A stretch of DNA of 64,000 bases from Lachnospiraceae bacterium (GTDB lineage Bacteria; Bacillota; Clostridia; Lachnospirales; Lachnospiraceae). The stretch covers positions 124,001 to 188,000 of the forward strand of contig JAFQOW010000041.1 of the NCBI GenBank assembly GCA_017412055.1, given 5' to 3'. The position numbers were made by a program, and so were the translations under genes. How positions within the stretch are numbered: the stretch's first letter is position 1; every line of letters begins with the position of its first letter. Of this stretch, positions 52,304-60,796 are shown one piece after another. Below the pieces are notes generated by a model. That model was not told the origin of the DNA and searched no databases. It saw nothing but the letters and a program-made list of their open reading frames with translations.

Positions 52304-52644
52304 TACTTAGAAAGAGCGTTATTAACAATTTTTGACCAAGACTCAACTAATTGTTCTTCAGCTACAGGTTTCTTGGTAAATTTATCTTTAATTTTATTCA
52401 TTCCTGAAGTAGCAAGATGCTTTGCACCTGCTTGAACCGCTTTATTTTTAATAAGATCTTTGCCAGTATTAACTGCTGCCTTTACTGCACCTTTACCGAA
52501 TTTCTTAATACCTGCTTTAGCAGCCTTTTTAAAGAGCTTTTTGCCGGCATACTTAAGAAGAGGTTTACCTACAGCACGAAGGACTGCGCCGCCTGCTGCG
52601 GCAACAACTGGAGCTATTTCATTAATTTGTTTCTTTTTAGACAT
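52303..52644 (-). CDS. Very basic internal head-type protein
   Basis: 113 residues, Lys/Ala/Gly-rich with repeated amphipathic segments (KKLFKKAAKAGIKKFGKGAVK). It begins MSKKKQINEIAPVV, where I-N-E could be a prohead-protease site. Such composition fits a DNA-condensing internal protein injected with the genome, although the sequence also resembles membrane-active peptides. It lies in the head operon beside gp4. Confidence 0.6.
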   Translation of the reverse strand: MSKKKQINEIAPVVAAAGGAVLRAVGKPLLKYAGKKLFKKAAKAGIKKFGKGAVKAAVNTGKDLIKNKAVQAGAKHLATSGMNKIKDKFTKKPVAEEQLVESWSKIVNNALSK

Positions 52645-52654
52645 ATATTTTTAT

Positions 52655-54787
52655 TTAGGTAGGTCTTACAAATGCACGTAAAGAGCTAAGTCTAGGTTGC
52701 AGCTTCATTACCTTTTTATATGCGGTTTCTAAGAACTTAGCTTGTTGCTTTTTAGTTGCTCTAGGAATAGAAGTATCATTATCAAATTCATCCTTCAAAC
52801 GTTGCATATCAGCAAGAAAACGAGGAAGCTCTTTCTGATATACTAATTCATAATGTATCTTGGCGTCAGGAGCCTTAAGAAGTTCATAAACCTTTTCACG
52901 TTTAACAAATCCTGTAAGCATCTTAAGGAATTCAGCAATTCTATTAAAGAATGCATCTTGTGATTTCCAATATTCCTTTTTCTTCTCTGCCCAATTGAAA
53001 TTAGTGGCACCATACTTTTGTCCATTTATTTCAAATACAATACCTTCTACTTCAGAATCGCTTAATCCTAAAACTGAACCCTTCTTTCTGATTTCACGAG
53101 AAAATGCATCAGCAATAGCCATTTGCAATTCTTTAAAGTGTTTCTTACATTCCTTAGTAAGCAGTACAGCAGGTTCTTCAAAGATACGATTCATCATATC
53201 TGTATCATAATCAATTTCTAATGTAATTTCTCCTGACCATGCAAAATTAGAATCGTCATAAATTTTAAATTCTGGGTTAGAAAGACCCTTAAATGCTTTC
53301 ACAATTTGTTTCTTAACATTTGATTCAAGTTTCATTAACTGACCATCTGGGGTAATTCCTGAAACGTCAAAAACAACCATAGCACCAATTCTACCCATTT
53401 TCTTAGAATCATACTTTGTTGCTACAAATGTAATACCGGAATCATCATCAATAATGCCTTCATCGTTTACATAGAAAAGTTCGCCTGTAATTTTATACCA
53501 GGTATTAGCAGATTTTGCTATTTGTAAAAGATTATTTGCTTCTTGATTTTGGAAATAAAGAAGTGTTTCCCTAAATGATTCTTGACGTGTTGCTCCAGGA
53601 TTAAAGATAACTCCTGAATAAGAAGATTCAATACCAATTTTTCCATCATAGCATACTAATCTTACACCCTGTCCATCCGCCTTTTCTGATGCATTAAACT
53701 CGCTAAGGTCAAACTTTTTAGAAGAAGTTACTCCTGCATCTTTAAGAGCTTGTAAAAACTCAACAAATTCACTGGCTTTCATCTGGTGAATCTTTGTCAT
53801 TGATTTACGAGGACTATCAAATGTAGTGGCGGTTCTTTCATTTAATGGACTTTGTACATACTCATCAAAGTATGGAGGATAATCAATACCAGATTTAGTA
53901 AGAGATTTGATTGCATTTTTTACAATTGATTTACGTTTATCTGGATATGGAAACTCAGGAGACATCATTGCATCCCAGATTTCCTTTGCACTAATTAAAT
54001 TTTTAGTAGATGCATTGGGCCCAAAAAACAACTTAGCAATAGCTTCAGGATTATCTTCAATAAGTTTACGTCCAATCGTCCATTTATTGGCTTTGCGTTT
54101 ACCAGTTTTAGGAGAAAGGTAACTTTGTTTAATTCGATAAAGGCCTTTCATTCCATTAAAAATAGTACGTTCAAACTCAAGATCTTCTATTTCGCCAGTA
54201 AGTTCATTAGCTTGTTGTTTAAGAGCTTTATAGTCAATTTCATTTGCAATCCAGTAAAGAAGCTCACCTCTAACGGCACCTTTATATTGTTCTACACTTT
54301 GGTGAGGAGAAGCCATACCCCAGGCAGTCATCTTAAGATTATCAGATGGCATAATATCTAGTTGAACAACTTCACCATCCTGCTTACCATCAACACTTTC
54401 AATCGGCCAACCAATAGAAACGATACCTAAACCTTTAAGGAAATTAAACTCATATCCTAAACGCTCAGCCGTATGAATTAAAAAATCATAAAATTCTTTG
54501 GTATCTTTAAGACGGTTTACTTTCATAATAAGCTGCTTATCTACAGCTAAGTCAACATCACCACTGGTACCACCTGGAAGTTTTTTACCTGTTGAACCAA
54601 GAAGAGCAGTGTTATTTTGTCGAATACCTAATAATGGAAGTAATTTCTTATATACAACTTCCATAGTAGCTGCTACGTTTTCTTGATTAATACGAGAAGC
54701 ATTGCTGATAGCATTTCCGCCTTCAGTAATTAAAACGGTCTTAGTAGCTGGTTTATTTAAAATTTTAAAGAGCTCACCAATTAGCAT
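52655..54787 (-). CDS. Nucleotidyltransferase-ligase fusion protein with head leader
   Basis: 710 residues. Leader MLIGELFKILNKPATKTVLI runs into TEGG (I-T-E then Gly). Domain 1 (about 40-180) is a polymerase-beta-type nucleotidyltransferase: LLGSTGKKLPGGTSGDVDLA with Asp77 and Asp79, third acid in VVQLDIMP. Domain 2 (about 360-620) looks like an ATP-dependent nucleic-acid ligase: EKADGQGVR as motif I (Lys369), ITGELFYVND (III), GAMVVFDV (IIIa), SEVEGIVFEI (IV), then a Lys cluster (V). End-sealing of RNA or DNA is plausible. It heads the head operon, so it may be packaged. Confidence 0.65.
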   Translation of the reverse strand: MLIGELFKILNKPATKTVLITEGGNAISNASRINQENVAATMEVVYKKLLPLLGIRQNNTALLGSTGKKLPGGTSGDVDLAVDKQLIMKVNRLKDTKEFYDFLIHTAERLGYEFNFLKGLGIVSIGWPIESVDGKQDGEVVQLDIMPSDNLKMTAWGMASPHQSVEQYKGAVRGELLYWIANEIDYKALKQQANELTGEIEDLEFERTIFNGMKGLYRIKQSYLSPKTGKRKANKWTIGRKLIEDNPEAIAKLFFGPNASTKNLISAKEIWDAMMSPEFPYPDKRKSIVKNAIKSLTKSGIDYPPYFDEYVQSPLNERTATTFDSPRKSMTKIHQMKASEFVEFLQALKDAGVTSSKKFDLSEFNASEKADGQGVRLVCYDGKIGIESSYSGVIFNPGATRQESFRETLLYFQNQEANNLLQIAKSANTWYKITGELFYVNDEGIIDDDSGITFVATKYDSKKMGRIGAMVVFDVSGITPDGQLMKLESNVKKQIVKAFKGLSNPEFKIYDDSNFAWSGEITLEIDYDTDMMNRIFEEPAVLLTKECKKHFKELQMAIADAFSREIRKKGSVLGLSDSEVEGIVFEINGQKYGATNFNWAEKKKEYWKSQDAFFNRIAEFLKMLTGFVKREKVYELLKAPDAKIHYELVYQKELPRFLADMQRLKDEFDNDTSIPRATKKQQAKFLETAYKKVMKLQPRLSSLRAFVRPT

Positions 54788-54795
54788 ACAAGTTT

Positions 54796-54803
54796 TATTT
54801 AAT
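54796..54803 (-). promoter_or_regulatory. Late-promoter-like box (ATTAAATA)
   Basis: ATTAAATA on the minus strand, 8 bases before the ATG at 54787 and right after a terminator. It should start the head-operon transcript. Confidence 0.45.
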
Positions 54804-54813
54804 TAAGATAATT

Positions 54814-54843
54814 AAAAAACCCCGAAGAATTAACTTCGGGGTT
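54814..54843 (-). terminator. Intrinsic terminator
   Basis: Stem AACCCCGAAG / CTTCGGGGTT with loop AATTAA and an A-run that reads as a T-run on the minus strand. Confidence 0.9.
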
Positions 54844-54864
54844 AAACAGACATAGAAAGAAAGT

Positions 54865-55239
54865 TTATTCAGTAATACCAATTAAATTTATTAAACGCTC
54901 TATTTTGTCATGGTCTTCTGATACTACTTCCATATAATCAAATTTAGTAATATGGGCCATATAAAAGCGCTCTTCATCATTATAATCCCTAAAATAACGT
55001 CCAGTCTTATCAGCAAATTTATTATTAAGAAAATCACGTGCTATACTAATAAGTTTACAGCAAGACTTCAAATCATCATTAATAACATAAATCTTAAGAT
55101 ATTGAAGAATGCCATTATTAATCATTTCGATACAATCGTGAGCTTCTTCGCGGGTATATGTTAAATTTTTGATAATTTTAGAATATGCAGTGACAAACTC
55201 CCAAAGAGATACTCTATATGTTCCTTTTAATACTCGCAT
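54865..55239 (-). CDS. Hypothetical protein, 124 residues
   Basis: Not recognised. All-helical, charged; contains LKSCCKLISIARDFL with an adjacent Cys pair and a Tyr/Asp-rich segment (GRYFRDYNDEERFYM). It has its own late-type box and terminator. Confidence 0.55.
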   Translation of the reverse strand: MRVLKGTYRVSLWEFVTAYSKIIKNLTYTREEAHDCIEMINNGILQYLKIYVINDDLKSCCKLISIARDFLNNKFADKTGRYFRDYNDEERFYMAHITKFDYMEVVSEDHDKIERLINLIGITE

Positions 55240-55248
55240 TGTAATGTT

Positions 55249-55256
55249 TATTTACT
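55249..55256 (-). promoter_or_regulatory. Late-promoter-like box (AGTAAATA)
   Basis: AGTAAATA on the minus strand, 9 bases before the ATG at 55239, touching the stop of the small membrane gene upstream. Confidence 0.4.
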
Positions 55257-55431
55257 AAAATATCTTAGATACTAAATGACTAAATCCTTGATATATTAAA
55301 CCTAATGACATAATTTCACAAAGAATAAAGCCGCTAACAGTATATAACAATTCAATCTTCCCAAGAATGGAGCTTTCACTCCATTCTTTAGAAAAATCAA
55401 TATCAGTTAAAAACCAAATTATAGAGTTCAT
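55255..55431 (-). CDS. Small membrane protein, 58 residues
   Basis: A short frame starting at an ATG that overlaps the stop of the upstream gene (TAATG), which supports translation by coupling. It encodes MNSIIWFLTDIDFSKEW, then one membrane segment of about 24 residues (IELLYTVSGFILCEIMSLGL), then a short tail. Function unknown. Confidence 0.6.
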   Translation of the reverse strand: MNSIIWFLTDIDFSKEWSESSILGKIELLYTVSGFILCEIMSLGLIYQGFSHLVSKIF

Positions 55432-56498
55432 TACTCTTCCTTTAAGTTATTAAAAACATTAGAAATACCGCAAGACTCAGAATCTATAATCGTACCATTT
55501 TTCATATAGGTAATACGAATAATATATGTCTTATCTTCATTAGTAATGACAAGATTCTTTCGGTTACAGTCCCAGGTTACAGAGCCATTAATAAAATCAT
55601 CAGGCTTTACAATACTATAAACACCCTTCTTATCAGAACCACCTGCACTGAAATAATAGTATTTCTGCTCGTCTTTCCATTCAGATGTATCAAATACAAA
55701 ACTATATTTATTTGTAGACTTAGTTGTTGTAGATTCATCTTCGTGGGTGAAAGAACGAGATACATTAAACACAATTCGATGAGAAGAATCCTTATTAACC
55801 CACTTATCAGTTAAACTCAAAGCTACCTGAATTTTAGCCAACTTTGCGTAAGGTTCAGGAAGTACGGTTTTCTCTTCTAGTGGCTGGATAACAGTCTGAG
55901 GCATCATTGGAGGAGGATTATTAATGTAGTCAGGTTCATGAGTAATCTTTTCTTCAGGAACATCATGCTTATTAATCTTATCCTTAATCTTATTAAGTAA
56001 GCTCATCGTGTTAGACTCAATACCAGTGCCAGATGCCTCAGTATCATAGCAATTGTGAACTAACTTACATACACTAAGACCCTTAATTGCAACGAAAGGA
56101 GTAAATTTAGGACTACCAGTATTAGTTTCGGAGAACTTAATAATATAAGACGGAATAGGTGTATTACCAAAATCATAGAAAGGCATTCGAGAATTCAATA
56201 CCCACTTATTAGATACATCAATATCAACTGCAAGCTGATAATCGCACACAATTCCGAGAATACCAAACTGAACACGAACAGTATGCTCACCAATCGGAGT
56301 AGCACCAATAAACTTATCAGTGAGAATCATATTACCATCTTCGGTAACAAACTCAATTAGATGCTTGTTATCATAAACTCGCTTCAAAGAATCAATAGTT
56401 TCTGCGCTAGCAGTATACTGCTTAACTGCAGTATAAACTTCCTGAAGCTCACCGACATTCATAGATGCCAAAAGACGAATTAATTCATTTTTATCCAT
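55431..56498 (-). CDS. Hypothetical protein, 355 residues
   Basis: Not recognised. Helical N-terminus (ELIRLLASMNVGELQEVY), a beta-rich domain up to about residue 150, a Pro-rich linker (PPPMMPQTVIQPLEEK), and a second beta-rich domain (250-350) with strands such as NLVITNEDKTYIIRITYMK. The leader carries the AGAAC-N5-TATATT element. Its stop is coupled to the small membrane gene. Confidence 0.55.
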   Translation of the reverse strand: MDKNELIRLLASMNVGELQEVYTAVKQYTASAETIDSLKRVYDNKHLIEFVTEDGNMILTDKFIGATPIGEHTVRVQFGILGIVCDYQLAVDIDVSNKWVLNSRMPFYDFGNTPIPSYIIKFSETNTGSPKFTPFVAIKGLSVCKLVHNCYDTEASGTGIESNTMSLLNKIKDKINKHDVPEEKITHEPDYINNPPPMMPQTVIQPLEEKTVLPEPYAKLAKIQVALSLTDKWVNKDSSHRIVFNVSRSFTHEDESTTTKSTNKYSFVFDTSEWKDEQKYYYFSAGGSDKKGVYSIVKPDDFINGSVTWDCNRKNLVITNEDKTYIIRITYMKNGTIIDSESCGISNVFNNLKEE

Positions 56499-56506
56499 AT
56501 AATTTT

Positions 56507-56525
56507 AATATAAAATAGTTCTAAA
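56507..56525 (-). promoter_or_regulatory. TTTAGAAC-N5-TATATT promoter-like element
   Basis: Minus strand: TTTAGAAC (56525-56518), five bases, TATATT (56512-56507), then the ATG at 56498. Confidence 0.45.
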
Positions 56526-56531
56526 ATAATT

Positions 56532-57311
56532 TTAAGCAATTCTCATAATTTTCTGTTTAGGTACTATCTTCAGATGTATAACCCCATCATCAGACCAATT
56601 ATCCCAAACAAATTTCGTGTCTTTTTCAAAATGATAATGACCACAATACCAACGCTTAGGACGATAACGTCTAAGAATCCCTCGTAATAGTTTCTGTTCA
56701 TTATCTAAATCCTGGACAAGAAAACCATCCTTCAAGTAACGTTCACAACCGGTTTGCTGCTCTTTGAATATATCATTATGTACAGGTCCAGTGTGTCCGA
56801 TAATAAAGTCAATATTCTTTAATCCTTCACCATAATCAATAAAGTCAGGTGGAAGCTCAACTTTATCATATTCAGGCCAGTAATTAATACCTTCTTTAAG
56901 GTCCACACGATTAAGTGTAACAGCGCCAGAAAGAGCAATACCTACATTACCATTGATAGAAATACGTGTATGACTTCCTATCGGTCGGAAGGAAAGGAAC
57001 TTGTTCCAGAAAGGAAGATTATCTCCAACACCTAAATCAAACATTTCAGATTCCCAAAGTTTCGGGTTATCATGGTTGCCTCGGATTACATATGAATTAA
57101 TATTACGTTCATAAAGCATCTTATCCAATTTCTTGAACTGATTATAAGCAGTTTCTTCATCTCGAAAATCCATATCACCAAGGAAGATAAAGGTGCAATC
57201 TTTCAGCGATTCATCACTTTCAAGCTGCTCTTTAAAAACTTTATAGTTTGTATGTAAATCCCCAACGAGATAAAGGGGTTCATTGTCTATTTTGATATTC
57301 TTTATCAGCAT
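56532..57311 (-). CDS. Calcineurin-like metallophosphoesterase, second copy
   Basis: 259 residues with all metal-binding motifs: GDLHTN, FLGDMD, RGNHDNP, GHTGP and CGHYHFE. It is a paralogue of the plus-strand enzyme at 13724 (shared RxKPKRW- or RYRPKRW-type segment before GHYH). The two have diverged widely, so substrates may differ. Confidence 0.85.
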   Translation of the reverse strand: MLIKNIKIDNEPLYLVGDLHTNYKVFKEQLESDESLKDCTFIFLGDMDFRDEETAYNQFKKLDKMLYERNINSYVIRGNHDNPKLWESEMFDLGVGDNLPFWNKFLSFRPIGSHTRISINGNVGIALSGAVTLNRVDLKEGINYWPEYDKVELPPDFIDYGEGLKNIDFIIGHTGPVHNDIFKEQQTGCERYLKDGFLVQDLDNEQKLLRGILRRYRPKRWYCGHYHFEKDTKFVWDNWSDDGVIHLKIVPKQKIMRIA

Positions 57312-57318
57312 AAAATAA

Positions 57319-57338
57319 AAATCCCCTTTCGGGGATTT
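57319..57338 (-). terminator. Intrinsic terminator
   Basis: Stem AAATCCCC / GGGGATTT with a four-base loop, downstream of the 57360 gene. Confidence 0.8.
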
Positions 57339-57359
57339 AATAATTTAGTTTTTATTTGT

Positions 57360-58115
57360 TTAGAATCGAACAACTACACGAGTAGTATTACCATTCACAG
57401 TGCGCTCAATCTTCGGAGTACAACCAGTAGAATTAACAGTTACATTAGGAGTAACATTAGTCTCTGGCTTAGCCTCTTCTGCAGGAGCAGGTGTAGCTGG
57501 CTTAGCAATCTCAGGAGCCGGTGGAGCAGATACTTCAGGCTGTGTCATCGGTGTATTACTATGCCAATGACCACCACGAATAGCATCGTTCACAGCATCA
57601 TTTCGACGCTCCGCCTGACCACGTTCCCATTCGGCCTGCTTAGCAGCCTCTTCGGCCTGAAGGACCTGAGTACGAGCATTAGCATCGGCTGTCGTACGAG
57701 CAACATCAGCATCAGCACTTGCCTTAGTAGTCGTAGCGGCCGCCTCAGCTTCAGTTCGAACACGACTATTAGCAGCATCAGTCTCAGCTCTCAAAAGTTC
57801 AAGATGACGTTCATGCTCATCTTCAGCCTTGCTGGAAGCCTTAAAATCAGCGCTTACCTCACTGCACCACTTGCTTACTGAATTGAAGGTATTGGTAATA
57901 ACACCACCAAAAATCCACCAACCAATAAGAGCAAGAAGAGCCCACTTAATGAAAGTTCGACACTTCCACACTAGATAACAGAAGCCAACGAGAATAAGTG
58001 TTACAAGAACCTTACCAAAGATTCGTGGGCTCTGTGCTTCAGCGAGCTCCTTCTGAAGTTCAGCAACTCGCTTCTCAAGGTACGCAATGCGTTCTGTATC
58101 AGTTTTATCAGCCAT
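57360..58115 (-). CDS. Membrane-anchored coiled-coil protein, 251 residues
   Basis: Cytoplasmic coiled coil (residues 8-28), two hydrophobic segments (about 33-50 and 57-74), then a long Ala/Glu/Arg helix (85-175) and a Pro/Ala/Thr-rich stalk, ending in a beta strand (NGNTTRVVVRF). The layout resembles TolA-like or spanin-like envelope proteins, but there is no lipoprotein partner next to it. Function unknown. Confidence 0.5.
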   Translation of the reverse strand: MADKTDTERIAYLEKRVAELQKELAEAQSPRIFGKVLVTLILVGFCYLVWKCRTFIKWALLALIGWWIFGGVITNTFNSVSKWCSEVSADFKASSKAEDEHERHLELLRAETDAANSRVRTEAEAAATTTKASADADVARTTADANARTQVLQAEEAAKQAEWERGQAERRNDAVNDAIRGGHWHSNTPMTQPEVSAPPAPEIAKPATPAPAEEAKPETNVTPNVTVNSTGCTPKIERTVNGNTTRVVVRF

Positions 58116-58122
58116 AAATTAA

Positions 58123-58332
58123 TTACTTATTATCAGTATTATCCTTTACTTCCTTAATCACCTTATTTACAAGATAACCTGTACCATAAAGAGCAGCGGC
58201 AAGACAAAGTAGTGTAAAACTAAACTTACCAGTCTCCTTATAATTCAGGGTGAAATAATCGCTCGCATCAAATTCCTTAATGGACGCTACGAGCTCTTCT
58301 GCTTTACGTTTAATGCAATCGTAGTTAATCAT
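58123..58332 (-). CDS. Small single-span membrane protein, 69 residues
   Basis: Charged N-terminus (KRKAEELVASIKEF), one membrane segment at about 37-57 (FSFTLLCLAAALYGTGYLV) and a Lys/Asp tail. It sits 7 bases before the 57360 gene on the same strand, so the two are probably co-expressed. Confidence 0.55.
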   Translation of the reverse strand: MINYDCIKRKAEELVASIKEFDASDYFTLNYKETGKFSFTLLCLAAALYGTGYLVNKVIKEVKDNTDNK

Positions 58333-58361
58333 ATTTTTAATTGGTATACTTTATTATTATA

Positions 58362-58598
58362 TCAGTTCTGTTTAAAAAATACAGGTTTATTTTGTTCTTC
58401 GTATATTTTTTTACATCTCATAGATGCTTGAGAAACGAGTAGAAAAATAGAACCTATTATTGTTAAAAATGTTAAAGCTCTTATAATTGCTTCTTTAGGA
58501 AATGGAAGTTCATCCTCCTCAGTATTAGAAATTTTTATTAAAAAACAAAGAGCCAAAGTTAATATAAAAATTCCTATCCAATATAATAGCCACAACAT
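58362..58598 (-). CDS. Two-span membrane protein, 78 residues
   Basis: Hydrophobic segments at 2-20 (LWLLYWIGIFILTLALCFL) and about 38-57 (IIRALTFLTIIGSIFLLV) flank an acidic loop. Holin-like topology, but size and motif give no certain call. It shares one base with the 58598 gene. Confidence 0.55.
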   Translation of the reverse strand: MLWLLYWIGIFILTLALCFLIKISNTEEDELPFPKEAIIRALTFLTIIGSIFLLVSQASMRCKKIYEEQNKPVFFKQN

Positions 58599-59212
58599 TA
58601 CAATAGTTCAAGGGGGTTAGATACAAAATTATATATTAGACTTCTGTCAACTTTATAAGGTTTACCTGCTATTATCTGATTATCTTGCAAAATAAATCTA
58701 ATAAACCCATCTGAGCAAAAGTCTACTCGCTTTAAATCATTAATAGAAAATTTAATAGGTTTAAACTCAGCATCTGGGTGTAAAATATTATTTTCCAAAT
58801 CCATACTTCCCATATCTAAGGTATATGGAAAAAAATCGCCGCAAGAACACCAACTCCCTAGCCAACCAAGAGGAGGATGATTATTCCACTTCTCCCATAC
58901 TTCACTTAAGCTAAGAAGTCTTTCGTCATCCCTTTCATTTACAAAATGAAAAAGATAAGAACCTGTTTGTTTAATATAACTATCTAATTTATTTTTAAAA
59001 TCAGTTATCTCAAATAACGAAAGAATAATATCATAACCTGCATAACCTCGTTCTCTAGCTACTCGGTATGCTTTAGATTCTAATTCTGATTCTTCTTTCT
59101 GAGAAAGCGTTATATTATTATTGTCTACATAATCCAAAAATAAATCATAAAATTCATCTCTATGATACTTTCGTTTTTCTAATGTATCAATAAACTTATC
59201 AGCCAAATCCAT
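58598..59212 (-). CDS. Hypothetical protein, 204 residues
   Basis: Not recognised. Helical, acidic N-terminal half, then a compact C-terminal part with a Trp/Cys-rich loop (HPPLGWLGSWCSCGDFFPY) that could bind metal. Overlap with the membrane gene by one base suggests a functional pair. TTAGAAC and TATA boxes lie upstream at 59215-59238. Confidence 0.55.
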   Translation of the reverse strand: MDLADKFIDTLEKRKYHRDEFYDLFLDYVDNNNITLSQKEESELESKAYRVARERGYAGYDIILSLFEITDFKNKLDSYIKQTGSYLFHFVNERDDERLLSLSEVWEKWNNHPPLGWLGSWCSCGDFFPYTLDMGSMDLENNILHPDAEFKPIKFSINDLKRVDFCSDGFIRFILQDNQIIAGKPYKVDRSLIYNFVSNPLELL

Positions 59213-59240
59213 ATATTATACTTTTATATATGTTCTAATA

Positions 59241-59277
59241 AAAAAGAAGGTACAAAAACCTGTACCTTCTTTTTTTT
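59241..59277 (-). terminator. Intrinsic terminator
   Basis: Stem AAAGAAGGTACA / TGTACCTTCTTT with loop AAAACC and A/T runs, downstream of the leucine-rich gene at 59296. Confidence 0.9.
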
Positions 59278-59295
59278 ATTGTTATAAAAAAACTT

Positions 59296-60777
59296 TTATA
59301 AACCATTAAACTGCCACGTAACTTTCCATCCCTTAGAAGAAATAAAGCTGTTCATTTCGTCCCAAGAAGAAAATGCTCCTGTTTGGATAGCAAAATTATC
59401 TTTGGAAGTTGTGTCATCTATACAATCAACACCTATATTAATAGTAGAAGAAGATTCAGGTAAGCTAACAATAATATTAAGTATCGATTCTGGATATAAT
59501 TTACAACCGCTAAACATAGAAGCACCAACTTGAAGTTTTGGAAGAGTAGCATAAAAATGAGTTAATCCAGTATCTTGGAACATACTAATGCCATTTGTTA
59601 ATGATGAAAGGTCAGCATTAAAAACTCTTAATTTCGTGGCATTTTTAAACATATTGTGTCCAACTACTAAATTACTTAAATTACCATGTATAGAAGTTAA
59701 GTCAGAACTACTTTCATACATACCTGTAGCATTAACTAAATGAGGGTAACTAAGATCAGCTGTAAAAATACCTGTTGTATTTTTGAACATTCCTATAGCT
59801 TCTTGGATTAATGGACACTTTAATTCAAGACTTACTATATTTTGTCCTGCAAATAAATTATCGGCGTATATAAGATTTGGAACATTTAAAATTATAGACT
59901 GAAGAGAACTATAGGTACTAAAAATATTACCCAATGAAAGTACGTTATCAAGTACTAACTCAACCTTTTCTAAATTAGTTGAACCATCAAAAATAGTATC
60001 TATTTTGTTAATTTTATTAGAAACTATTTTAATGCTTTCCAATGAAACACAATTTTCTGCAAGTCGCTCAGCACTTTCAAGAATAGGAGCGTCAATTTCG
60101 ATATTTGTAATACTACTATTATTAGCAAACATCATTTCAGCATTAATAAGTTTTGGTAAAGTTGCACTAAACGTTTCAACCTGCGAATTAGCAAACATAT
60201 TTTTACCATTTTCCAATTCCGGTAATGCTAAAGTGAAAGTAGAAATAGCCGTATTTGCAAACATACCTTCGCCATTTTTTAACGAGTTTAATGTTGAGTT
60301 AAATGTTACTAAATTCGGACAATCTACAAACATTTCCGGCGCTTCTTGTAAAGAATTTAAATTTCCCGTAAATGATTCTAAATTTGAACAATATTCAAAC
60401 ATTTTTTCTACTTTAATAAGAGACGGTAAATCTATATCAATTGTTCTAAGATTAGGACAATTACTAAACATACTATCTGCTATAGTTAATGAAGAAAAGT
60501 TTGCAGGAATACTAATAGTAGTACCATCTTCGTCAATTTCTTCATGAGATTTTACAGAAGTAATATCACTATTTTCAAACATTGATACTGCGCTATTCAA
60601 TGAAATCATATCAATATTAACATCATCCATTAAATTATCGCCAGCAAACATATAATCACAGTTTGTTGCAGTATTGAAAACAAATTTAGTAGGAACGCGA
60701 TAGGTAATAGTTTTAGTACCGCTGACTACTTCATAGTTTAAATCTTTAGTTTTTTCGTAAAAAATTATATTATACAT
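59296..60777 (-). CDS. BspA-like leucine-rich surface protein, 493 residues
   Basis: Almost the whole protein is BspA-like repeats of about 21-24 residues (consensus LxxLxxGxxMFAN(S/T)xIxxF), about 15 copies. A short N-terminal beta region precedes them (YNIIFYEKTKDLNYEVV), and the end is a cap with YPESILNIIVSLPES and SSKGWKVTWQFNGL, the cap seen in the 19364 and 22262 products. The repeats form curved ligand-binding solenoids in bacterial surface proteins; here a receptor-binding or host-surface role is inferred. No signal peptide. Confidence 0.65.
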   Translation of the reverse strand: MYNIIFYEKTKDLNYEVVSGTKTITYRVPTKFVFNTATNCDYMFAGDNLMDDVNIDMISLNSAVSMFENSDITSVKSHEEIDEDGTTISIPANFSSLTIADSMFSNCPNLRTIDIDLPSLIKVEKMFEYCSNLESFTGNLNSLQEAPEMFVDCPNLVTFNSTLNSLKNGEGMFANTAISTFTLALPELENGKNMFANSQVETFSATLPKLINAEMMFANNSSITNIEIDAPILESAERLAENCVSLESIKIVSNKINKIDTIFDGSTNLEKVELVLDNVLSLGNIFSTYSSLQSIILNVPNLIYADNLFAGQNIVSLELKCPLIQEAIGMFKNTTGIFTADLSYPHLVNATGMYESSSDLTSIHGNLSNLVVGHNMFKNATKLRVFNADLSSLTNGISMFQDTGLTHFYATLPKLQVGASMFSGCKLYPESILNIIVSLPESSSTINIGVDCIDDTTSKDNFAIQTGAFSSWDEMNSFISSKGWKVTWQFNGL

Positions 60778-60796
60778 ATTTTTTAATTAAAGAGGG

